In this document: positions 1 through 5,428 of the stretch, piece after piece
Numbering within the stretch: position 1 is the stretch's first letter
Layout: each line of letters begins with the position of its first letter
Assembly (NCBI GenBank): GCA_017471085.1
Contig: JAFUWW010000107.1
Coordinates: 1 to 6,054 of the forward strand
Length of the DNA stretch: 6,054 bases
Source: Bacteroidales bacterium
GTDB lineage: Bacteria; Bacteroidota; Bacteroidia; Bacteroidales; UBA932
Direction: 5' to 3'
The notes under the pieces: model-generated
Told to the model about the DNA's origin: nothing
Database searches by the model: none
The model's input: only the letters and a program-made list of their open reading frames with translations
Translations under genes and position numbers: made by a program

Positions 1-1
1 C

Positions 2-205
2 AACTCTGGCAGCCCTGTGCTCAATGCGGAAGGCCAGCTGGTGGGCATCAACTTCGACCGCGTGTGGGAAGGAACGATGAGCGACCTGGTCTTCGATCCG
101 GAAATCTGCCGCAACATCTCGCTGGACGTGCGTTACCTGCTCTTCGTGATCGAGGAGGTGGGTCATGCCGGCTATCTGTTTGACGAAATGAAATTTGCCG
201 ATTAA
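2..205 (+). CDS. S46-family dipeptidyl-peptidase, DPP11-like, C-terminal end (5' truncated by the window edge)
   Basis: This is the last 67 residues of a peptidase S46 protein; the rest lies left of the window. The readable part opens with NSGSPV, the serine-nucleophile motif of S46 peptidases (family form GNSGSP), so the catalytic Ser is the second codon present. Eighteen residues later, in NFDRVWEG, there is an Arg. In Porphyromonas gingivalis DPP11 the catalytic Ser655 and the specificity Arg673 have the same spacing, while DPP7 has Gly there (FDGNWE). I therefore infer an Asp/Glu-specific DPP11-type enzyme rather than a DPP7. Known S46 enzymes act in the periplasm or at the outer membrane, releasing dipeptides from peptide N-termini for use as nutrients. 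The tail ends in DEMKF, close to the usual family C-terminus, so the 3' end looks intact. The next gene starts 11 bp downstream on the same strand, which suggests co-transcription. Confidence 0.9.
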   Translation, partial: NSGSPVLNAEGQLVGINFDRVWEGTMSDLVFDPEICRNISLDVRYLLFVIEEVGHAGYLFDEMKFAD

Positions 206-216
206 TCCTTTGCACC

Positions 217-405
217 ATGAAGTGGATCAGAAACATCTTGAAAGGGATCTCCCTGACGGCCGCCCTGTTCGTTTTCCAGGCCTGCTACGGCACGCCCGGC
301 GTCTATGACGATCCCTCCGGGGAGGAAGAAATGGCCGTGACGGAGGAAACCCCGGCGCTGCAGGAAGAATCTCCGGAAGCGCCCGAACAGGCACCTGAAC
401 AATGA
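217..405 (+). CDS. Small acidic lipoprotein of the radical SAM/lipoprotein pair (62 aa)
   Basis: The protein has a basic start (K2, R5, K9), a hydrophobic stretch at about 11-20 and a lipobox-like FQAC at 20-23, so C23 is the likely lipidated residue after signal peptidase II cleavage. The mature part, about 40 residues, begins CYGTP and then becomes Glu/Pro-rich, with 12 Asp/Glu, no Lys or Arg, and a short PEQ-APEQ repeat at the end. From memory, the segment from KG(I/L)S through FVFQACYGTP is the hallmark of Bacteroidetes lipoproteins found beside TIGR04133-type radical SAM proteins. Those proteins usually continue into a folded carboxypeptidase-regulatory-like domain, which is missing here. 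The stop codon overlaps the next start (ATGA), indicating translational coupling to the radical SAM gene. Function is unknown: it could be a substrate, partner or anchor of that enzyme. The canonical Bacteroidetes surface-export signal directly after the Cys is absent, so surface display is not supported. Confidence 0.82.
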   Translation: MKWIRNILKGISLTAALFVFQACYGTPGVYDDPSGEEEMAVTEETPALQEESPEAPEQAPEQ

Positions 406-1448
406 TCCCGTGGCTTTTCCGCCTGTTCAGGGCCAATGAGACCAAGGTGCATGAGCTGAACTATCTGTTCTGGGAGTGCACCACCCGCTGCAACCTGCAC
501 TGCCGGCACTGCGGCAGCGACTGTACCATGAACAGCCGCGAGAAAGACATGCCGCTGGCCGATTTCCTGTCGGCCCTGGATACCATTCCCCGGCAGCACC
601 GGCCCAAAGGCTTCACGGTGGTGCTGACAGGCGGCGAACCTTTGCTGCGTCCGGATATCGAAGCGTGCGGCCGGGCCATCCGGGAACGGGGCTTCGGCTG
701 GAGCATGGTCTCCAACGGCTTTTTCTATGACGGGCCGATGCAGCGGAAACTGCAAGGGGCCGGGCTGGGGGCCCTTACCATCAGCCTGGACGGCCTGGAA
801 GAGGAGCACAACTGGCTCCGCGGCCATCCGCAGAGTTTTTCCCGGGCCGTGCATGCCATCGGCCTGGCCGCATCGGCCTCCCGCCTGGCGTTTGACGTGG
901 TTACTTGCGTGACACGGCGGAATCTGGCGCAACTGCCCCGGATCCATCAGCTTCTGACAGATCTCGGCGTCCCTCAGTGGAGGCTCTTCACCGTGATTCC
1001 CATCGGTCGGGCGGCGGGCAATCCGGACATGACGCTCAGCCGGGAAGAGACGGTGCAGCTGATGGAATTCATCAAAGTGCGCAGGCAGGAAGGCGGGCCG
1101 ATGCACACCACTTTCAGCTGTGAAGGCTACCTGGGTCCCTATGAGCAGGTGATCCGCGATACGCCCTTCTTCTGCCACGCCGGCATCAACATCGCGTCCG
1201 TATTGATCGACGGCCGCATCTGCGCCTGCCCGGATATCGACCGGGATGTCTTCTCGCAGGGCTCCATCTACGAAGACAGCCTCTGGGAGGTGTGGAATAC
1301 CCGTTTCCTGCCCTTCCGGGACCGCTCCTGGGCGCGCAAAGGCGCCTGCGCCACCTGCCGTCATTTCCGCGACTGTGAAGGCGGCGGCATGCATAACTGG
1401 CACGGACCCTGCGAGGGACCGCTTTCCTGCATGGCGGAGGCTATATAG
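402..1448 (+). CDS. Radical SAM/SPASM protein of the rSAM/lipoprotein system (TIGR04133-like)
   Basis: This 348-residue protein has the CX3CX2C radical SAM motif at C30, C34 and C37 (CNLHCRHC), which binds the catalytic 4Fe-4S cluster, and the SAM-contact motif GGEP at 77-80. A C-terminal SPASM region follows, with C258, C274, C276, C316, C319, C325, C337 and C343. Such domains hold auxiliary Fe-S clusters and are typical of enzymes that modify peptides or proteins. The start HELNYLFWECTTRCNL and the end CEGGGMHNW match my recollection of TIGR04133, a family encoded beside a small lipoprotein. The ATG lies inside the lipoprotein's stop (4-bp ATGA overlap), which fixes the start. No signal peptide is present, so it is cytoplasmic and any action on the lipoprotein must precede export. 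The 3' end overlaps thrA on the opposite strand by 8 bp. Reaction and substrate are not known; the fold and family assignment are firm. Confidence 0.92.
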   Translation: MIPWLFRLFRANETKVHELNYLFWECTTRCNLHCRHCGSDCTMNSREKDMPLADFLSALDTIPRQHRPKGFTVVLTGGEPLLRPDIEACGRAIRERGFGWSMVSNGFFYDGPMQRKLQGAGLGALTISLDGLEEEHNWLRGHPQSFSRAVHAIGLAASASRLAFDVVTCVTRRNLAQLPRIHQLLTDLGVPQWRLFTVIPIGRAAGNPDMTLSREETVQLMEFIKVRRQEGGPMHTTFSCEGYLGPYEQVIRDTPFFCHAGINIASVLIDGRICACPDIDRDVFSQGSIYEDSLWEVWNTRFLPFRDRSWARKGACATCRHFRDCEGGGMHNWHGPCEGPLSCMAEAI

Positions 1449-3804
1449 ACAGCAGAATGTCGTTCAGCAGGCCGCCGGCCGTCTGGCGGGTGCCGGCCCC
1501 TGCGCCCTGGATGAGCATGGGGGAAGGGTAGTCGCCGGTCGTGATGAGGATGGCGTTGTCGGTGCCTTTCAAAGAATAGAGCGGGCTGTCGGGCCCCACT
1601 TCCTGCAGGCCTACGGCGGCATGGCCCTCTGCATCCACCGAAGCTACATAGCGCAGCTTCTTTCCCTTGGCGGCTGCCGCTGCATAGCGCTTGTCGATAT
1701 CGGCGGGAACGGGCTCCAGGGAAACCTGTGACTCTTCCAGCGGAATTCCAGTCTGGCGGCTCAGAATCAGGATCTTACGCAAAACATCCTTCCCGGAAAG
1801 GTCGATGGAGGGGTCCGGCTCCGTGTACCCTTTTACGCGCGCCTGCTCCACCAGGGCGTCCCAATCGTGCCCTTCGTAATTGTCCAGCAGCCAGTTCAGC
1901 GTGCCGGAAAGGACAGCCTCCATCCGTACCAGCGAATCGCCGCTCTGGACCACGCGGTCCAGGGTCACCAGCACCGGCAGGGCGGCTCCGGCGGTCGTTT
2001 CGTACCGGAGCGATACGCCCGACCGCTGCGCTTCCCGCTGTAGGCTCTTGAACTGTGCGAAAGTCCCCGAGAACGGAATTTTGTTGCAGGCCACGACGGA
2101 ATAGCCGCAGTGGAACAGGTCCGGATAGCGGAATCCGATTTCCTCGTTGGCGGTGCAGTCCAGGAACACCGGATTCTCCATCGACAGGGAACAGAGTGCG
2201 TCCGGGTAGGAGCCCCGCGCCCCTTCGGCCAGCAGCTCGCCCGCCTTGGAAAGATCGATTCCCTCCGTGTCGATGACGTATCGGCGGCTGTTGGCCAGGC
2301 CGCAGACCCGGAGTTCCTTGCCGGAGCGCCTGGCGATGGCGGCGGCGTTGTCGCACAGCATCTCCACCAGGGCTTTCCCCACGCGGCCGTAGCCGGCGAT
2401 GAACAGCGGAATCACCTGTGTGTCAAAGCGGTCGAAGAATTCGTGATGGATGGCGCGGATGGCTTCATCGGCCCTGCCGGAGGGCACGATCACGGAGATG
2501 TTCCGCTCCGAAGAGCCCTGCGCCGTGGCACGGACGGGGATGCTGTGGCGGCCCAGGGCGGCCAGCATCTGCCCGGTGGCGCCGCTGTGACCGAGGATAT
2601 CGTCCCCGATTACGCAGACGATGGAATAGCCGGTCTCCACCTTGAGCGGATTCAGCCGGCCAAGGGAAATCTCATACGCGAAGCGGTCGTTGGCAGCCTC
2701 CCGGGCGCGCTGGGCATCGGCCTCCGCCACAGCGATGCACATGGAATGCACCGAGGAGGCCTGGGTGATGAGGATGATGTTGATGCCTTCGCGCGACAGG
2801 GCGTCGAAAAGGCGGGAACTGAATCCCGGCACGCCTACCATCCCGCTGCCTTCCAGCGAGATAAGGGCGATGCCCCGCGAATGTGCAATGCCGATGACTC
2901 CGCTCCTTGCCCTCGGCGGATTCTTCTCCACCAGCGTGCCCGGTTCTTCCGGATGGAAGGTGTCCTTTACATAGATGGGAATGCCTTCTTCCACGACAGG
3001 TTGGATGGTGGGCGGATAGATGACCTTGGCCCCGAAATGCGACAGCTCCTGCGCCGCCCGGTAAGAGATATGGGAGATGGGCCGGGCCGACGGCACCACC
3101 TGGGGATGGGCGGTCATGATTCCGGGAACGTCGGTCCAGATCTCTACCCGGCGGGCCTGGATGCCCACGGCGAACAGCGAGGCGGTGTAGTCGGACCCGC
3201 CGCGTCCCAGGGTGGCCGGCCGCCCGTCCAGGTCCCGCGCAATGAATCCCGGGACGATGAAAAGGTCGGCATGGACTTGTCCTTCAATGGCTTCCCGGAT
3301 TTTCGCGTAGGTGCAGGGGAGGTCCACCGTAGTGCCTTCCTGCACGCGGACGATGTCCCGGGAATCGACCCAGCGGCAAGTGATGCCCAGCGACAGGCAT
3401 TTGTCCGTGAGGATGCGGGTGGAAAACAGTTCGCCGAAGCTTTGGATGGCGGAAAGGCTGGCGGCGGAGAGTTCGCCCACCAGGGACACGCCCTTGGCCA
3501 GGCTCCCCAGTTCGCGGAACAGTTCGTCCACGGCATCCTGCGTCTTTTTCCGGTATCCCTCCGGCAGCAGTTCGGCGATGATCTGGCGGTGCCGCTCCTG
3601 CAGGGCGACCAGGGCGGAGAGATAGGCATCGTCCCGGGCGGCGGCCAGCCTTCCGATCGCTATCAACTGGTCGGTGCAGCCGCTGATGGCCGATGCCACT
3701 ACGATGGTGCGGTCCTGCTCCAGGGCTTTCTCTACGATATGGATGACTTGCAGCATGGCTGCGGCGTTTGCGACCGAGGTGCCGCCGAATTTGAGTACTT
3801 GCAT
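1441..3804 (-). CDS. thrA: Bifunctional aspartokinase / homoserine dehydrogenase
   Basis: This 787-residue fusion is close to the length of E. coli ThrA (820). The N-terminal aspartokinase (about 1-295) has KFGGTS at 5-10, GRGGSDYT at 200-207 and WTDVPGI at 223-229. Two ACT-type regulatory segments follow at about 310-375 and 390-455, the place where the family senses end-product amino acids. The homoserine dehydrogenase part starts with the nucleotide-binding GYGRVG at 471-476. It continues with SGTLNWLL at 633-640 and the DPSIDLSGKDVLRK block at 664-677, where D673 and K677 align with the catalytic Asp and Lys of yeast homoserine dehydrogenase (D219, K223). It converts aspartate to aspartyl phosphate and aspartate semialdehyde to homoserine in the cytoplasm. 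The start lies 6 bp after the metX stop, so the two genes are an operon. Threonine-branch genes thrB and thrC are not in the window. Which amino acid inhibits it cannot be read from the sequence. Confidence 0.96.
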   Translation of the reverse strand: MQVLKFGGTSVANAAAMLQVIHIVEKALEQDRTIVVASAISGCTDQLIAIGRLAAARDDAYLSALVALQERHRQIIAELLPEGYRKKTQDAVDELFRELGSLAKGVSLVGELSAASLSAIQSFGELFSTRILTDKCLSLGITCRWVDSRDIVRVQEGTTVDLPCTYAKIREAIEGQVHADLFIVPGFIARDLDGRPATLGRGGSDYTASLFAVGIQARRVEIWTDVPGIMTAHPQVVPSARPISHISYRAAQELSHFGAKVIYPPTIQPVVEEGIPIYVKDTFHPEEPGTLVEKNPPRARSGVIGIAHSRGIALISLEGSGMVGVPGFSSRLFDALSREGINIILITQASSVHSMCIAVAEADAQRAREAANDRFAYEISLGRLNPLKVETGYSIVCVIGDDILGHSGATGQMLAALGRHSIPVRATAQGSSERNISVIVPSGRADEAIRAIHHEFFDRFDTQVIPLFIAGYGRVGKALVEMLCDNAAAIARRSGKELRVCGLANSRRYVIDTEGIDLSKAGELLAEGARGSYPDALCSLSMENPVFLDCTANEEIGFRYPDLFHCGYSVVACNKIPFSGTFAQFKSLQREAQRSGVSLRYETTAGAALPVLVTLDRVVQSGDSLVRMEAVLSGTLNWLLDNYEGHDWDALVEQARVKGYTEPDPSIDLSGKDVLRKILILSRQTGIPLEESQVSLEPVPADIDKRYAAAAAKGKKLRYVASVDAEGHAAVGLQEVGPDSPLYSLKGTDNAILITTGDYPSPMLIQGAGAGTRQTAGGLLNDILLSI

Positions 3805-3810
3805 AGTTCG

Positions 3811-4803
3811 TTACATTAAAAGGGCAGAAAGGCGGGCGGTTTCCAGAAGGAAGCCGTCGTGCCCGAAGTCGGAACTGATTTCCAGATAGCTGGCTCCGGG
3901 GATGAGCCGAGCCCATTCCCGGCTTTCCTCCGTCGGGAACAGGCCATCCGTGTCAATGGCCACCACGGTGGTGTCGGCCTTGATGCGGGAAAGGGCGGCT
4001 GCCGTTCCGCCGCGGTGCCTGCCCACATTGTGGCTTTTGAAGATATGGCAGAGGATGTAATAGGAATAGGCGTCGAATTGCCGGCGGACCAGTTTTTCCC
4101 CCTGATAGCGCTGGTAAGATCCGGCCTTTCCGGAGAAAAGGGTGTCCGGATCCTCTTCCGTCTGCCTCAGGCCGTAACCCCGGAAGCAGCGGTACGAGAT
4201 CAGGGCCTGTGCCCGGGCGCACTTGAGCCCGGCAGCTCCGCCTTCCAGGGAACGGGCCTCCCTGAAGGTGGGATCGGCCTCCAGGGCCATGAGCTGCGTT
4301 TCTACGGTGGCAGCCGCGAAAGGGGAGATCCGGGGGGCCGTGGCGATAAACACGCACCGTCCGAAGAGGTCGGGTTCCGTCACCGCCCACTCCAAAGCCT
4401 GGAATCCGCCGATGGAACTGCCCACCAGCAGGTCGATATGACTGATTCCCAGTTCTTTGCGGACCGCCTGAAGGGTGACCACCAGATCCCGCACCGTAAC
4501 CAGCGGGAAATCCAGCAGCCAATGCCGCCCGGTGGCGGGATTGATCCGTGCCGGTCCTTCCGACCCATAGGCCGATCCCAGCGTATTCACGCAGACGATG
4601 AAATTCTTCTGCGTGTCCAGGGGCTTTCCCGGGCCCACCATTTCCGGCCACCAGTCTTCGGGGTCGCTGTTGGCTGTGAGGGCGTGGCAGATCCAGATGA
4701 CTTTCCCTTCGCGGCAGCCCGAGGTATGGTAGACAATGCGGGCATCCTTGAGGGTGCCGCCTGCTTCCAGTGCCAGCGTGAGGGATAGTTCTCCTTTTTG
4801 CAT
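3811..4803 (-). CDS. metX: Homoserine O-acetyltransferase (MetX-type alpha/beta hydrolase)
   Basis: This is a 330-residue alpha/beta-hydrolase acyltransferase. The nucleophile elbow is GSSIGGFQALEW with S130 as nucleophile. The other probable triad residues are D286 in TDGLFP and H315 in FGHDGFLLE. HALTANSD at 40-47, NTLGSAYGSEGP at 73-84 and FPLVTVRD at 99-106 are the remaining family landmarks. MetX transfers an acyl group from acyl-CoA to homoserine, committing it to methionine. Several motifs differ slightly from textbook MetX (GGSMGG at the elbow, SDxLFP at the Asp). Acetyl- versus succinyl-CoA use cannot be settled from sequence because the family contains both, so acetyl is the default name. 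It is the first gene of an operon with thrA, and an A-rich stretch precedes the ATG. A close TAACTTTG promoter element and the divergent Lrp-type gene point to transcriptional control of the pair. Confidence 0.92.
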   Translation of the reverse strand: MQKGELSLTLALEAGGTLKDARIVYHTSGCREGKVIWICHALTANSDPEDWWPEMVGPGKPLDTQKNFIVCVNTLGSAYGSEGPARINPATGRHWLLDFPLVTVRDLVVTLQAVRKELGISHIDLLVGSSIGGFQALEWAVTEPDLFGRCVFIATAPRISPFAAATVETQLMALEADPTFREARSLEGGAAGLKCARAQALISYRCFRGYGLRQTEEDPDTLFSGKAGSYQRYQGEKLVRRQFDAYSYYILCHIFKSHNVGRHRGGTAAALSRIKADTTVVAIDTDGLFPTEESREWARLIPGASYLEISSDFGHDGFLLETARLSALLM

Positions 4804-4825
4804 CTTTCTTGATGTTTCTTCGTTG

Positions 4826-4857
4826 CAAAGTTAGGCCATGCAGAATATATTTACAAT
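4826..4857 (-). promoter_or_regulatory. Promoter of the metX-thrA operon (Bacteroidetes type)
   Basis: Reading leftward, TAACTTTG at 4833-4826 is an exact match to the Bacteroidetes -7 element TAnnTTTG. ATTG at 4857-4854 is a plausible -33 element, and its TTG lies 20 nt from the -7 box. Transcription would begin near 4820, giving a leader of less than 20 nt before the metX ATG, too short for a riboswitch. The -33 element lies inside the dyad at 4842-4862, so a protein bound there should interfere with initiation. Confidence 0.65.
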
Positions 4858-4862
4858 ATTCT
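4842..4862. repeat. Inverted repeat AGAATAT-N7-ATATTCT, probable operator
   Basis: Two perfect 7-bp arms (4842-4848 and 4856-4862) are separated by 7 bp, giving a 21-bp dyad in the AT-rich core of the divergent region. It covers the proposed -33 element of metX. The left arm belongs to a 15-bp stretch, 4841-4855, that fits 12 of 15 positions of the E. coli Lrp consensus YAGHAWATTWTDCTR as I recall it. The size and symmetry suit a dimeric HTH protein; the adjacent Lrp-family product is the natural candidate. Confidence 0.6.
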
Positions 4863-4871
4863 TTTTTATTT

Positions 4872-4886
4872 TAGAGTATTTTGCTA
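4872..4886 (+). promoter_or_regulatory. Lrp-like box overlapping the lrp -7 element
   Basis: The sequence TAGAGTATTTTGCTA fits 14 of the 15 positions of the E. coli Lrp consensus YAGHAWATTWTDCTR; only the fifth base differs. Its last two bases are the first two of the proposed -7 element of the regulator gene. It starts 31 bp after the box at 4841, about three helical turns. Binding here should block the regulator's own promoter, so autorepression is inferred. AT-rich DNA raises the chance of accidental matches. Confidence 0.5.
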
Positions 4887-4892
4887 ATTTTG
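4885..4892 (+). promoter_or_regulatory. Promoter -7 element of the Lrp-family gene
   Basis: TAATTTTG matches the Bacteroidetes -7 consensus TAnnTTTG exactly. No clear TTTG appears at the expected -33 position (about 4862-4866, a T-rich run), so the promoter may be weak or activator-dependent. Transcription starting near 4899 would give a leader of about 60 nt before the ATG at 4961. Confidence 0.5.
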
Positions 4893-4944
4893 CCTGTGTA
4901 TTTAGAAAAAGTTGAACCCACAGGCGGCGGACAGGCGCCCCTGG

Positions 4945-4959
4945 CAGAATATTATTCCT
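4945..4959 (+). promoter_or_regulatory. Lrp-like box just upstream of the lrp start codon
   Basis: CAGAATATTATTCCT fits 13 of 15 positions of the recalled Lrp consensus and contains an 11-bp perfect palindrome, GAATATTATTC, at 4947-4957. It ends one base before the ATG and lies downstream of the presumed start of transcription, where a bound protein could act as a roadblock. Its first nine bases including the preceding G (GCAGAATAT) repeat exactly those at 4840-4848, 104 bp upstream, about ten helical turns. Confidence 0.5.
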
Positions 4960-4960
4960 T

Positions 4961-5428
4961 ATGAATGAAACAGTACTGGATGCAACTGATTTGCAGATTC
5001 TCCGGGCCTTGCAGGAGAATGCCCGTCTGACCACCAAGGAACTGGCGGCCCGCGTACACCTTTCTTCCACCCCTGTCTTCGAACGGCTGAAACGCCTGGA
5101 GCGGGGCGGATTCATCCAGAAATACGTGGCTGTGCTGGATGCGGAAAAACTGGGCCGTGGTTTTACGGTGTTCTGCTCGGTGAAACTGAAGCAGATGAGC
5201 CGTTCCGTAGCCAGGGACTTCATCTCCGTGATCCGGGACATTCCCCAGGTGGCGGAATGCTACAACATATCGGGGGAATACGATTACCTGCTAAAAATCC
5301 AGGCGCCGGACATGAAGTATTACAACGAGTTCATCATCAACGTGCTGGGCACGGTGGACTCCATAGGTTCCATCCTCTCGTCCTTTGTGATGGACGAGAT
5401 CAAGAACACGCACGCGCTGTATCTGTAA
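4961..5428 (+). CDS. Lrp/AsnC-family transcriptional regulator
   Basis: This 155-residue protein has the two-domain layout of the feast/famine regulators. An N-terminal winged HTH spans about 7-55, with the recognition region LSSTPVFERLKRLERGGFI at 34-52, very close to the same stretch in E. coli Lrp (LSPTPCLERVRRLERQGFI). A C-terminal RAM/AsnC ligand-binding domain spans about 68-150 and carries the SGEYDYLLK motif at 104-112, where E. coli Lrp has SGDFDYLLK. Family members form dimers and octamers, bind amino acids and wrap DNA. It is transcribed divergently from metX-thrA across a region with several Lrp-like boxes, so control of that operon and of itself is the likely job. The effector is unknown; methionine, leucine or a related amino acid would be reasonable guesses. 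It appears monocistronic, with its TAA abutting the convergent gene's stop. Confidence 0.93.
   Translation: MNETVLDATDLQILRALQENARLTTKELAARVHLSSTPVFERLKRLERGGFIQKYVAVLDAEKLGRGFTVFCSVKLKQMSRSVARDFISVIRDIPQVAECYNISGEYDYLLKIQAPDMKYYNEFIINVLGTVDSIGSILSSFVMDEIKNTHALYL

Noticed and set aside
17..205. Independent small gene starting at GTG 17
   Set aside because: The frame is open to the window edge and the codons before GTG encode NSGSP, the serine motif of an S46 peptidase, so it is the end of a larger gene.
286..312. Bacteroidetes lipoprotein surface-export signal after C23 of the small lipoprotein
   Set aside because: The residues right after the Cys are YGTPG, with no acidic pair at the usual positions; the first Asp pair comes eight residues later.
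303..1403. Open frame of 366 codons on the minus strand, opposite the radical SAM gene
   Set aside because: It also runs across the lipoprotein gene, shows no motifs, and its composition is that of an antisense shadow.
1470..1500. GC-rich inverted repeat (GCCGGC copies) near the thrA 3' end as a terminator
   Set aside because: It lies inside thrA codons, has no T run after it on either strand, and such GC repeats are common in this composition.
2110..3819. Open frame of 569 codons on the plus strand, antisense to thrA
   Set aside because: It lies opposite a clear aspartokinase-homoserine dehydrogenase with full motifs. Its translation is rich in Gly, Asp, His and Arg with no recognisable fold, as expected for a GC-rich antisense shadow.
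3859..4788. Open frame of 309 codons on the plus strand, opposite metX
   Set aside because: It is antisense to a gene with an intact catalytic triad and has no recognisable domain.
4804..4825. SAM riboswitch or attenuator upstream of metX
   Set aside because: The promoter element at 4826-4833 leaves a leader of under 20 nt, and no structured aptamer is visible.
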